64,000 bases of DNA from Marivita sp051859345 (GTDB lineage Bacteria; Pseudomonadota; Alphaproteobacteria; Rhodobacterales; Rhodobacteraceae). The position numbers were made by a program, and so were the translations under genes. Position 1 is the first letter of the stretch. Each line of letters begins with the position of its first letter. The notes under the pieces were generated by a model. The model had not been told where the DNA came from. It ran no database searches and saw only the letters and a program-made list of their open reading frames with translations. Positions 34,197 through 42,434 of the stretch are shown here, one piece after another. The DNA lies in NCBI RefSeq assembly GCF_051859345.1, contig NZ_JBHYFV010000003.1, positions 1 to 64,000 on the forward strand, read 5' to 3'.

Positions 34197-34671
34197 GTCA
34201 TACAGCCCGGGTGGGCCGCCTCTTTAAGTGTTGCGTGTCGGTTGCCCAAAACATGCCCCCTGACGCGTCGCAGCAACACCCGCCTCACGCCCGCTTGATC
34301 GCCGTCCCCATTTGCGTGAGAAATCGTGCGCTTTACGCCTTGGACTGAAACAATCCCTCTGTCTGCAAAAGCAATTTGTTGCAGTCTGTGTCAGCCAGAC
34401 ACGCCGCCGTGTGGCTTTGTTTCAGACGCGCCCCCTCTGGCTCCGCTCCCTCGCCAGCCGCTTCTCTGGTTCAAAAATATCCTGGGGGAGTCGCTCATAG
34501 CGCAACGGGGGCAGCGCCCCCAAACCACATTCCCGTTCAGAGCACGGAAAACCTGCAAAAACCGGCACCACAGTGTTTGACAACGCAAACCCACCTGCCT
34601 ATAGCACGGGCTTCGAATAACCCCGGCGGACGAATCCGCGCCCCCGGATCGACAAGACGGAGTAGGACGCG
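34197..34671. other. Intergenic region before rpmH
   Basis: It separates the divergent TVP38 and rpmH genes. It contains a GGGGGC/GCCCCC hairpin (34507-34521), an imperfect hairpin AGCCAGACACG/CGTGTGGCT followed by TTTGTTT (34393-34420), and the rpmH promoter (34577-34605). No gene is seen. Confidence 0.6.
34577..34605 (+). promoter_or_regulatory. Sigma-70 promoter of rpmH-rnpA-yidD
   Basis: TTGACA (34577-34582), a 17-base spacer and TATAGC (34600-34605) form a near-consensus housekeeping promoter 66 bases upstream of the rpmH start. This strength fits a ribosomal-protein operon. Confidence 0.75.
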
Positions 34672-34806
34672 ATGAAACGCACCTTTCAACCCTCGAACCT
34701 CGTGCGCAAGCGGCGCCATGGCTTTCGCTCGCGCATGGCAACCAAAGCCGGCCGCAAGATCCTGAACGCGCGCCGCGCCCGTGGCCGCAAGTCGCTGAGC
34801 GCGTAA
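34672..34806 (+). CDS. rpmH: 50S ribosomal protein L34
   Basis: A 44-residue protein, MKRTFQPSNLVRKRRHGFRS at its start and ending RARGRKSLSA, the standard length and sequence of bacterial L34. L34 is a late-assembly protein of the large subunit. It heads the rpmH-rnpA-yidD operon behind a near-consensus promoter. Confidence 0.97.
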   Translation: MKRTFQPSNLVRKRRHGFRSRMATKAGRKILNARRARGRKSLSA

Positions 34807-34832
34807 GCGTCCCGCGACCAGACAGGCAGACT

Positions 34833-34899
34833 GACATGACACCGCCGGAGGCCTCCTTGGACACAAGGGGAACCACGCCTCCGGCGGTGTTGTCATGTC
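34833..34899 (+). promoter_or_regulatory. Long hairpin covering the rnpA start codon
   Basis: GACATGACACCGCCGGAGGC (34833-34852) pairs with 34877-34899 over 20 bp, interrupted only by a 3-base bulge, around a 24-base loop. The stem contains the rnpA ATG (34836-34838). In the mRNA this would hide the start site or form an RNase-processing site between rpmH and rnpA. Structure is read directly; function is inferred. Confidence 0.65.
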
Positions 34900-35240
34900 C
34901 ACCCGTCACGGTGCTGCGCCACCGCCCCGATTTCCTGCGCGCCGCCCGGGCGCTTCGGCGGGGGACCGACGGCATGCTGGTGCAGGCCCGGGATCGCAAT
35001 GATGGCGATCCGACGATTCGCGTCGGCTACACATGCTCCAAGAAGATCGGCAACGCCGTCGCCCGCAACCGGGCCAAGCGCCGTCTGCGCGCCGTCGTCG
35101 CCGAGGCGCTTTTGCCCGGCGCACAACCCGGCTGGGATTATGTGCTGATCGGCCGCCCCGGCGTCACCATCGACAGGCCTTTTGCCGACCTGACGGGCGA
35201 TCTGGCCTACGCCCTGCGCAAGCTGCACGCCGCGACATGA
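34836..35240 (+). CDS. rnpA: Ribonuclease P protein component
   Basis: A 134-residue protein. The conserved RnpA fold starts near residue 25 (VLRHRPDFLRAARALRRG) and has the RNR signature KKIGNAVARNRAKRRLRAV near residues 69-87, which contacts the RNase P RNA. It matures tRNA 5' ends with the RNA subunit. The first ~22 residues (MTPPEASLDTRG...) are an extension encoded largely by the inverted repeat. MTPPEA-type starts are common in relatives, so this ATG is kept. It overlaps yidD by ATGA. Confidence 0.95.
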   Translation: MTPPEASLDTRGTTPPAVLSCPPVTVLRHRPDFLRAARALRRGTDGMLVQARDRNDGDPTIRVGYTCSKKIGNAVARNRAKRRLRAVVAEALLPGAQPGWDYVLIGRPGVTIDRPFADLTGDLAYALRKLHAAT

Positions 35241-35455
35241 CTCCTCTCGCCTGGACCCTCGCCCTGCCGGTCAAAGCCTACCGCCTGATCTTCAGCCCGT
35301 GGGTCGGCCACAATTGCCGCTATCATCCCACCTGTTCGGCCTATGCCCTGGAAGCCTTGCAAAAACACGGCGGCCTCAAGGGTGGCTGGCTTGCCGTGCG
35401 CCGCATTGCCCGCTGTCATCCATGGGGCGGCACGGGCATCGACAACGTCCCCTAG
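35237..35455 (+). CDS. yidD: Membrane protein insertion efficiency factor YidD
   Basis: A 72-residue protein with the family pattern: an N-terminal amphipathic helix, YRLIFSPWVGHNCRYHPTCSAYALEAL, and the C-terminal RRIARCHPWGGTGIDNVP with conserved cysteines. YidD assists YidC-dependent insertion at the inner membrane. The start overlaps the rnpA stop. In most relatives yidC follows; here it does not. Confidence 0.95.
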   Translation: MTPLAWTLALPVKAYRLIFSPWVGHNCRYHPTCSAYALEALQKHGGLKGGWLAVRRIARCHPWGGTGIDNVP

Positions 35456-35506
35456 GCCGGTATCAGGCCCGCTGCGGGGGCTCCCCCCCGCACCCACTGC
35501 AAGCGC

Positions 35507-35833
35507 TCAAGCCAACAACTCTGCCTGAACAGCGTCATCCCATCCAAGGTAGAACCGGTTCTGATCCCGAATGACCGGACGCGCCATCACCTTGGGCTGT
35601 GCCTCAATCTGTGCCTCGGCGTCCGAATTCTTCAACCAGGTGCTCAGCGCCCGATAGTCATTTGTCGTCCGATCCACCAGGCGGTCGCCAAACTCCACAA
35701 TCAGCTCCGACAATTCCACCTCACTCAAAGGTTCTGCGCGCACGTCGCGAAAAGTGATGTCACGTCCCTGTCCTTCCAACGCCTTGCGCGCCTTCTGGCA
35801 CGCGGCGCAGGTACTCAATCCGTAAATCACCAT
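35507..35833 (-). CDS. ArsC/Spx-family thioredoxin-fold protein
   Basis: A 108-residue ArsC/Spx/YffB-type protein with an N-terminal beta strand and C-A-A-C motif (Cys9, Cys12: YGLSTCAACQKARKAL), plus a conserved late segment KVMARPVIRDQNRFYLGW. Members are arsenate reductases, Spx regulators or glutaredoxin-like proteins; the sequence does not decide which. The CxxC is more like Spx/YffB than classical ArsC (single Cys). It is convergent with yidD and monocistronic. Confidence 0.8.
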   Translation of the reverse strand: MVIYGLSTCAACQKARKALEGQGRDITFRDVRAEPLSEVELSELIVEFGDRLVDRTTNDYRALSTWLKNSDAEAQIEAQPKVMARPVIRDQNRFYLGWDDAVQAELLA

Positions 35834-35925
35834 GACATACCCTCTTTGTGGCGCGGTTCAGACACCCGTCCGACTCCCGCAAATCCCAGGTTCCGCTGCA
35901 ACAGGCCCAACCGAACGCAACACCA

Positions 35926-36102
35926 TCAGGTCTTGTCGCGCGCGGCCTTCTCTTCCTTGGTCAGCGTGTTGTTCCAGACATTCTTGCTCAGACCCAACGC
36001 ACTTGGCAAAGGCTTGGTCTTGCCGACACTGACAGTGCCACCCTTGTTCAGGTACTCCTGAATAAGCGCCTCGTCGGTGGTTTCCTTGGGGATGTGTTTC
36101 AT
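35926..36102 (-). CDS. Small hypothetical protein, 58 residues
   Basis: An ATG-initiated frame on the minus strand with protein-like composition (MKHIPKETTDEALIQEYLNK at the start; later GLSKNVWNNTLTKEEKAARD), a charged helical soluble product. Its ATG overlaps the TGA of a shorter upstream frame (about 35 codons from a GTG just after argF), so the two could be coupled. No function is recognised. Codon use looks coding rather than random. Confidence 0.5.
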   Translation of the reverse strand: MKHIPKETTDEALIQEYLNKGGTVSVGKTKPLPSALGLSKNVWNNTLTKEEKAARDKT

Positions 36103-36213
36103 ACCTGCCTGCTTAACGGCTTGGGAACCTGCGTGTCACGCACCAACTTCTGGCCAGAGCGGTAGACCGCCCGGCCGATCACCGGAAAAGCCACGACTTT
36201 CTGGCACACAGCG

Positions 36214-37140
36214 TCACACCCCAAGGCAATATCGCATGATCGCCTTCTGCGCATGAAGCCGGTTCTCGGCCTCGTCAAAAATCACCGATTGCGGACCATC
36301 CATCACGTCCGACGTCACCTCTTCACCACGATGCGCCGGCAGGCAGTGCATGAACAGGGCGTCCGGTTTCGCCTGCGCCATCAGTTCCTCGTTGACCTGA
36401 TAGGCCCGCAACATGTTGTGCCGACGTTCCTTGGCCGACTGGGCATCATGCATCGAAACCCAGGTATCCGCCACGATCAGGTCAGCGCCCTCAACCGCCC
36501 TTGCCGGATCGCGTTCGATCGACACAGACACGCCAGCATTCCGCGCCAGCCCGACAAACTCCATCTCCGGATCAAGCTGCACCGGCCCGGTGAAGGTGAA
36601 GTCGAACCCAAACTGTCCCGCCGCATGCAGAAACGAAGAACACACGTTGTTCCCGTCCCCACACCAGACAACCTTCTTGCCCTTGATCGGCCCGCGATGC
36701 TCTTCATAGGTCATCACATCGGCCATGATCTGACAGGGATGCGTCCGATCCGTCAAACCGTTGATCACCGGCACGGTTGCGTATTCGGCCATTTCCTCCA
36801 GAACGCTCTCGTCAAACGTCCGGATCATGATCAGGTCGACATACCGGCTCAGAACCCGCGCAGTGTCGGCAATGGTTTCGCCGTGCCCCAGTTGCATGTC
36901 GGATCCGGAAAGCACCATCGTCTCTCCCCCCATCTGACGCACTCCGACATCGAACGACACCCGCGTCCGCGTCGACGGCTTTTCAAAGATCAGCGCAACC
37001 ATGTGTCCCGCCAAGGGCAGGTCATCATCCGGCGCACCCTTGGGGCGTCCGCCACGCGCACCCTTCATCGTGATCGCCTGATCGATCACCTGCCGCAGAT
37101 CGCCCGCGTCGGTTTTATGAATATCGAGAAAATGTTTCAT
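36214..37140 (-). CDS. argF: Ornithine carbamoyltransferase
   Basis: A 308-residue enzyme making citrulline from ornithine and carbamoyl phosphate in arginine synthesis. It has the carbamoyl-phosphate loop STRTR (56-60), HPCQIMADVMT, and the ornithine-binding HCLPAHRGEE near the C-terminus. The start at 37140 (MKHFLDIHK) is the family's normal N-terminus; 17 further in-frame codons upstream overlap the argD end and are rejected. It follows argD by about ten bases, forming an arginine operon. Confidence 0.96.
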   Translation of the reverse strand: MKHFLDIHKTDAGDLRQVIDQAITMKGARGGRPKGAPDDDLPLAGHMVALIFEKPSTRTRVSFDVGVRQMGGETMVLSGSDMQLGHGETIADTARVLSRYVDLIMIRTFDESVLEEMAEYATVPVINGLTDRTHPCQIMADVMTYEEHRGPIKGKKVVWCGDGNNVCSSFLHAAGQFGFDFTFTGPVQLDPEMEFVGLARNAGVSVSIERDPARAVEGADLIVADTWVSMHDAQSAKERRHNMLRAYQVNEELMAQAKPDALFMHCLPAHRGEEVTSDVMDGPQSVIFDEAENRLHAQKAIMRYCLGV

Positions 37141-37150
37141 ATCCTGGCCC

Positions 37151-38332
37151 TCAGCCCATCGCCTCGCGGACCGCGTCCGCTGCGAAATCAAGCCGGTTCA
37201 CGGCTTCTGAAATCTCGTCTTCCGAAATGTTGAGCGGTGGCAGCAAACGCACCACGTTATCCGCCGCAGGCACCGTGATCACACCACATTCGTACCCCGC
37301 CTTGACCACGTCGATCGGGGCTACCTTGCACTTGAGACCGATCATCAAACCAGAGCCCCGGACCGCTTCAAACACATCCGGATGCGCCGCGATCAACCCT
37401 TCCAGCTTTTGCCGCAGGAACCCGGCGCGTGCATTGACCGTCTCAAGGAAATCAGGCGTCGCCACGATATCCATCAAGGCACAGCCGACTGCACACCCCA
37501 GAGGGTTGCCGCCATAGGTCGATCCATGTGTGCCCGCCGTCATGCCCGATGCGGCCGCCTCCGTGGCCAGCACGGCCCCAAGTGGGAAACCGCCGCCGAT
37601 CCCCTTCGCCACCATCATGATGTCCGGCGTCACACCGGCCCATTCATGCGCAAACAACTTGCCCGTGCGACCCACGCCGCATTGCACCTCGTCAAGGATC
37701 AAAAGGATCCCCTTTTCGTCACAAAGCGCGCGCAACCCCTTGAGACAGGCATCGGGAAGCGGACGAATACCACCTTCCCCCTGCACCGGCTCGATCAGGA
37801 TCGCCCCGACGCTGTCGTCGATGGCCGCATGCAGCGCGTCGTGATCCCCCCAGCCCACATGTTTGAATCCCTCCAGGATCGGCCCGAACCCCTTGGTCAT
37901 CTTCTCGGACCCCGCGGCTGCGATCCCGGCCGAGGACCGACCATGGAACGATCCCTCGAAAGCGATGATCGTCGTCTTCTCGGGCTGGCCCGCCTCGTAC
38001 CAATACTTGCGCGCCATCTTCACCGCGAGCTCGCAGGACTCGGTCCCCGAATTGGTAAAGAACACCGTGTCCGCAAAACTCGCCGCGACCAACTTGTCCG
38101 CCAACGCCTGTTGTTGCGGGATCTCGTAAAGGTTCGACACATGCCATAGCTTCTGCGCCTGATCTGTCAGCGCCGTCACCAGGGCAGGATGCGCATGGCC
38201 CAGCGCGTTCACTGCAATGCCCGAACCCAGGTCCAGAAAGCGTCGCCCGTCCTCTTCGATCAGCCAGGTGCCTTCGCCCTTCACGAAATGAAGCGGCGCA
38301 CGGGAATAGGTCGGCAGGACAGAGGGGATCAT
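37151..38332 (-). CDS. argD: Acetylornithine aminotransferase
   Basis: A 393-residue class III PLP aminotransferase. FFTNSGTESCELAVKMAR (phosphate-binding), LILDEVQCGVGRTG, and the PLP lysine in DIMMVAKGIGGGFPLGA are all intact, followed by GTHGSTYGGNPLGCAVG. It converts N-acetylglutamate semialdehyde to acetylornithine and in bacteria often also acts in lysine synthesis. It is first in the argD-argF pair. Confidence 0.95.
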   Translation of the reverse strand: MIPSVLPTYSRAPLHFVKGEGTWLIEEDGRRFLDLGSGIAVNALGHAHPALVTALTDQAQKLWHVSNLYEIPQQQALADKLVAASFADTVFFTNSGTESCELAVKMARKYWYEAGQPEKTTIIAFEGSFHGRSSAGIAAAGSEKMTKGFGPILEGFKHVGWGDHDALHAAIDDSVGAILIEPVQGEGGIRPLPDACLKGLRALCDEKGILLILDEVQCGVGRTGKLFAHEWAGVTPDIMMVAKGIGGGFPLGAVLATEAAASGMTAGTHGSTYGGNPLGCAVGCALMDIVATPDFLETVNARAGFLRQKLEGLIAAHPDVFEAVRGSGLMIGLKCKVAPIDVVKAGYECGVITVPAADNVVRLLPPLNISEDEISEAVNRLDFAADAVREAMG

Positions 38333-38637
38333 GGGAAACCTCGTTTAAGAAGCTCAAGCCGTGCCAAGCGGCGCGAGCCAAGTCAACGGAAAGGATGGTA
38401 AATTCAGACAAAAGGTGACGGATCGCCCACAATCAGGGGCGGCAGGGCAAGATCAAATGTCTCGTCGGATATCGGTCAGGTTTGTCATGGGACATGGCTG
38501 TACTTTGAAACATGGCCGGAAAGCAATCCCAGATCTTCTTCTTTTTCCAAATATTGCCGGGGTTTGGGGCAGAGCCCCAAGCAGATTTTTCCAAAAATCT
38601 GCGCCCCCGCGATGCGCCTGGCGCAGCGCAATTCCTG
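38333..38637. other. Intergenic region between argD and truA
   Basis: About 305 bases, with the argD promoter presumably at the left (no convincing boxes seen) and the truA terminator hairpins at 38564-38602. No gene is seen. Confidence 0.5.
38564..38602 (-). terminator. Tandem hairpins downstream of truA
   Basis: TTGGGGC-AGA-GCCCCAA (38564-38580) is followed directly by the perfect palindrome GCAGATTTTT-CC-AAAAATCTGC (38581-38602). Lying 36 bases after the truA stop, they fit a terminator. Similar extragenic hairpins are common in Roseobacter-group genomes. Confidence 0.6.
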
Positions 38638-39408
38638 TCAGCCTTGAAACGGATCATCAGGATACCCGACCCCCATCAGGAACAATCCCTTCGGTGGACA
38701 GACCGGTCCACAGGCCGCACGGTCCCGCGCCTCAAGGGCCCGGCGCACCTCCTCGGGCTCCCAGGCCCCCGCACCGACCCGCTCCAGAGTCCCGACAAAG
38801 CTGCGCACCTGGTTGTGCAGAAAGGACCGCGCGCGCAGGCGGAACTGAAACTCGGCGCCCCAATCGGTCCCGATCCGCGAAATCTCAAGCCCATCCAGCG
38901 TCTTCACCGGCGACGCGGCCTGGCACATTGTCGACCGGAACGTGGTGAAATCATGCAGCCCGATCAGGTGCCGCGCCGCCTCCTGCATCGGTTCCAGGTC
39001 CAGATCGTGTTTGACGTGCCAGACCTGCCCACCTTCAAGCGTCAGCGGCGCGCGACGCGACACCAGTCGAAAAAGATAGCGCCGCTCCATCGCGGAAAAC
39101 CGCGCGTGCCAATCCTCTGAAACCAGCGCCGCATCCACAATCGCCACGGGCAGCGGTTTCAGATGATGATTGAGCGCCTCGGACAACCGGAACGGCGACC
39201 AGTCCTTGACCAGATCGCAATGACAGACCTGCCCACGCGCATGGACCCCTGCATCGGTGCGCCCGGCGGCGGCAATGGTGTGCTCTCCCGGCTCCAGCTT
39301 CGCCAACGCGGCCTCGATCGCACCCTGCACCGACGGCTGATCTGCCTGCCTTTGCCAACCGGCAAACGGCGTACCATCATATTCGACTTTCAGGGCAAAT
39401 CTTGGCAT
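38638..39408 (-). CDS. truA: tRNA pseudouridine synthase A
   Basis: A 256-residue enzyme that makes pseudouridine at positions 38-40 of tRNA anticodon arms. The catalytic aspartate is D52 in AAAGRTDAGVHARG. Also seen are YDGTPFAGWQRQ at the N-terminus, RYLFRL and the C-terminal FLHNQVRSFVGTLERVG. Length and motifs are standard. It is divergent from ycjX. Confidence 0.96.
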   Translation of the reverse strand: MPRFALKVEYDGTPFAGWQRQADQPSVQGAIEAALAKLEPGEHTIAAAGRTDAGVHARGQVCHCDLVKDWSPFRLSEALNHHLKPLPVAIVDAALVSEDWHARFSAMERRYLFRLVSRRAPLTLEGGQVWHVKHDLDLEPMQEAARHLIGLHDFTTFRSTMCQAASPVKTLDGLEISRIGTDWGAEFQFRLRARSFLHNQVRSFVGTLERVGAGAWEPEEVRRALEARDRAACGPVCPPKGLFLMGVGYPDDPFQG

Positions 39409-39520
39409 GCGCCTCGCTTATCCTGACGCTTTGCGCCAAACAATCCCCTCTGACGCGCACTGGTATGTCGCGGCCTGCGCCTCTATCTCTTGCACCTGAG
39501 CAAAGAAACGAGGCCCCGAC

Positions 39521-40936
39521 TTGGTCATTTCCGCCATCGCCGACACCCTGACCCGCGGCATCGAGAATGTCACAGACACCGTGTCCGGGACATTTTTCGA
39601 ACCCGTGATCCGTCTTGGCGTGACCGGGTTGGCGCGGTCGGGAAAGACCGTGTTCATCACGTCGCTGGTGGCCAACCTGATGGATCGCGGGCGCATGCCG
39701 GGGCTTCTGGCACAGGGCGAAGGGCGCATCCTGTCCGCCTATCTGCAACCGCAGCCCGACGACACGCTGCCGCGCTTCGATTACGAATCCCATCTGGGCG
39801 ACCTGACCGCGCGGGATCCGCACTGGCCTGACAGCACCCGCACGATCAGCGAACTGCGATTGTCGCTCAAGGTTCGGCCTTCCGGCCTTTTGTCCGGGCT
39901 TCAGGGACCACGGACCATACATCTCGACATCGTGGATTATCCCGGTGAGTGGTTGCTTGATCTTGGGTTGCTCGAAAAAACCTATGCCCAATGGTCTGAA
40001 GAAACCCTTAAGCGGATCGAAAACCGCGACACCGCGCAGGCATATCTGACTCTGGCGCGCGCCGAAGACGCAACCGCACCGCTGGATGAACCGCGCGCGC
40101 AGAAACTCGCGGCCAGTTTCACCGCCTACCTGACCGCCGCGCGGCAGGCCGGGTTTTCCGACTGCACGCCGGGGCGGTTCCTGCTCCCCGGTGATCTCGC
40201 CGGCAGCCCGGTCCTGACCTTTGCGCCGCTGCCACCTCACGCAAGTCCGCCCCGCAAATCGCTTGCCCGCGAGATGGAGCGCCGGTTCGAGGCGTATAAA
40301 TCCCAGGTCGTCAAACCTTTCTTCCGCGATCATTTCGCCAAGATCGACCGTCAACTGGTGTTGGTCGATGCGCTTGGCGCGATCCATGCAGGCCCGCAGG
40401 CAGTCGAGGACATGCGACAGGCGATGGCCGACATCCTGAGCGCCTTTCGCCCCGGCCAGAATGCCTTTCTGAGTCAATTGCTTCTGGGAAAACGGGTCGA
40501 GAAAATCCTTTTCGCCGCCACCAAGGCCGACCATCTGCACCACACGCAACACGCGCGCCTGACCGCGATCATGGAGGCGCTGACCCGCGATGCCCGCGAC
40601 CGCGCACAATTCGCCGGTGCCAAGACCAGCGCCATGTCCATCGCGTCCTTGCGCGCCACGGTCGAGGAAATGCGCCCGCATCAGGGCCGAGAACTTGCCT
40701 GCGTTCGCGGCACTCTTCTGGACAGCGGCAAACAGGCCGCATTCTACCCCGGCGAACTGCCGCAGGATCCCACGCATCTCCTTGGTCCGGCGCGCGACGG
40801 GGCCGAAACTTGGCTGGATCAGGACTATAAGATCATGCGCTTTGCCCCAGCAAAACTCAGCCTGAAACCCGGCGAAGGCCCGCCGCATATCCGGCTGGAT
40901 CGCGCGGCGCAGTTCCTGATCGGGGATCGGCTGTGA
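39521..40936 (+). CDS. ycjX: YcjX-like P-loop protein (DUF463)
   Basis: A 471-residue protein with Walker A GLARSGKT (36-43) and DIVDYPGEWLLDLGLL, the family's Walker B region. YcjX proteins are GTPase-like, often stress-induced and linked to the YcjF membrane protein, as here. The start is a TTG with GAGG seven bases upstream; no ATG fits. It is the first gene of a run of four same-strand genes. Confidence 0.92.
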   Translation: MVISAIADTLTRGIENVTDTVSGTFFEPVIRLGVTGLARSGKTVFITSLVANLMDRGRMPGLLAQGEGRILSAYLQPQPDDTLPRFDYESHLGDLTARDPHWPDSTRTISELRLSLKVRPSGLLSGLQGPRTIHLDIVDYPGEWLLDLGLLEKTYAQWSEETLKRIENRDTAQAYLTLARAEDATAPLDEPRAQKLAASFTAYLTAARQAGFSDCTPGRFLLPGDLAGSPVLTFAPLPPHASPPRKSLAREMERRFEAYKSQVVKPFFRDHFAKIDRQLVLVDALGAIHAGPQAVEDMRQAMADILSAFRPGQNAFLSQLLLGKRVEKILFAATKADHLHHTQHARLTAIMEALTRDARDRAQFAGAKTSAMSIASLRATVEEMRPHQGRELACVRGTLLDSGKQAAFYPGELPQDPTHLLGPARDGAETWLDQDYKIMRFAPAKLSLKPGEGPPHIRLDRAAQFLIGDRL

Positions 40937-41373
40937 CCCTGCTGCGCCCGGCCACCCCGCTGGACGCCGGCCGTGTCGGGGCGATCCTGTCGGCATGGAT
41001 CGACGAAACCCCGTGGATGCCCCGCGTCCATACCCGAGCCGAGGATATCGCCCATGCCGACATGATGGTCGCGCGGGGCTGGGTCACTGTTTCCGAAAAC
41101 GAAACAATCACCGGATTTCTGGCCCGCAACGCAGACGACATCCACGCGCTCTACATCGCGCCGACGGCACGCGGCCAGGGGATCGGATCACAACTGCTGG
41201 GCGATGCGATGCTTCACGAAGACAAACTGACACTCTGGACGTTTCAGGCCAACACCCGCGCGCAGACCTTCTACAAACGTCACGGGTTCAGCGAAGTCGA
41301 CCGCTCCGACGGCGCCGCCAATGACGAAGGCCTGCCCGACATCCGCTACCAATGGCAAAGGACGCCGACATGA
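40933..41373 (+). CDS. GNAT-family acetyltransferase
   Basis: A 146-residue GNAT protein. The acetyl-CoA-binding motif A is ALYIAPTARGQGIGSQLL, followed by TFQANTRAQTFYKRHGF, the typical motif B. The substrate is unknown. It starts with GTG overlapping the ycjX stop (GTGA) and its stop overlaps the next ATG, placing it between ycjX and the ycjF-like gene, an unusual insertion into that pair. Confidence 0.88.
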   Translation: MTLLRPATPLDAGRVGAILSAWIDETPWMPRVHTRAEDIAHADMMVARGWVTVSENETITGFLARNADDIHALYIAPTARGQGIGSQLLGDAMLHEDKLTLWTFQANTRAQTFYKRHGFSEVDRSDGAANDEGLPDIRYQWQRTPT

Positions 41374-42377
41374 CCAAAGCCAAAGGCCCGGTCCTTTTCG
41401 ATCTGGACGAAGACGCCCCGGCCCCAACCCCGGCAGACGCACCGCCGGTGCCCGACACGGTGGAACCCGCGTTGCAGGGACAGGCCATGACCACCGCCGC
41501 CGCTCTTGCTGCGCGCCCGGTGTCGCGGTTGGCACGCTGGTTCTGGTCGCTTCTGGTGCTCCTGATCACGACGGTCGCCTCGGTTGCCGCGTGGAATTTC
41601 GTCACCGATCTGGTCACCCAGAATGTCTATCTCGGCTATGCCGTCGCCGGGCTTTTTGCGCTGTTCCTCTTGGTGGTGCTGCTGATCGTGATCAAGGAAC
41701 TGTCCGCTTTCGCCCGCCTTGGGCGCATCGACAAGATCCAGCACGCCTCCGAAGCGGCCTTGGTCAGCGAAGATCTGACCGCTGCGCGCGCCGTCGTCAA
41801 AGACCTGACCGCGCTTTATGCGTCGCGCGACGACACCCGCTGGGGCCGCGAAAGGCTCAAGGACCGAGAGGCCGACATGTTCGACGCCTCCGCCCTGATC
41901 GCGCTGGCGGATCACGAACTGCTTGGCCCGCTCGACGCCGCGGCACGGCGCGAGGTCGAGGCCGCCGCGCGGCAGGTCGCCACTGTCACCGCCCTTGTGC
42001 CACTGGCGCTGGCCGATGTCGTGGCGGCGCTTGGCTCAAACATCCGCATGATCCGTCGCATCGCCGAGATCTATGGCGGGCGGTCCGGCACGTTGGGAAG
42101 TTGGCGTCTGACCCGCGCGGTCCTGTCTCACCTTGTCGCAACCGGGGCCGTGGCTGTGGGCGACGACATGCTGGAACCGATCCTTGGCGGCAGCCTCCTT
42201 GGCAAGCTCTCGCGTCGCTTCGGCGAAGGCCTCGTGAACGGAGCGCTGACCGCCCGCGTCGGTGTCGCCGCGATCGAGGTTTGCCGCCCGCTGCCCTTTG
42301 CCAAGGGCAAACGCCCGTCCGTGCGCTCCATCGTCAAGACATCGCTCAGCGGTCTGGTCACTCAAAAGGGCCGTTAA
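41370..42377 (+). CDS. YcjF-like membrane protein (TIGR01620/DUF697)
   Basis: A 335-residue inner-membrane protein. An acidic, proline-rich N-terminus (~45 residues) is followed by two transmembrane helices (FWSLLVLLITTVASVAAWNF and VAGLFALFLLVVLLIVIKEL), then a DUF697-type C-terminal domain (VTALVPLALADVVAALGSNIRMIRRIAEIYGGRSG). It is the regular partner of YcjX. Start 41370 overlaps the GNAT stop (ATGA). Confidence 0.88.
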   Translation: MTKAKGPVLFDLDEDAPAPTPADAPPVPDTVEPALQGQAMTTAAALAARPVSRLARWFWSLLVLLITTVASVAAWNFVTDLVTQNVYLGYAVAGLFALFLLVVLLIVIKELSAFARLGRIDKIQHASEAALVSEDLTAARAVVKDLTALYASRDDTRWGRERLKDREADMFDASALIALADHELLGPLDAAARREVEAAARQVATVTALVPLALADVVAALGSNIRMIRRIAEIYGGRSGTLGSWRLTRAVLSHLVATGAVAVGDDMLEPILGGSLLGKLSRRFGEGLVNGALTARVGVAAIEVCRPLPFAKGKRPSVRSIVKTSLSGLVTQKGR

Positions 42378-42434
42378 ACCCGTCTTTGATCCAGCGCATG
42401 GCGCCCCTTGCGGCACTCCCGGAAACTGCACCCC

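Noticed and set aside
39377..40996. 539-codon minus-strand frame across ycjX
   Set aside because: Shadow of the ycjX gene; composition is not protein-like and no motif is present.
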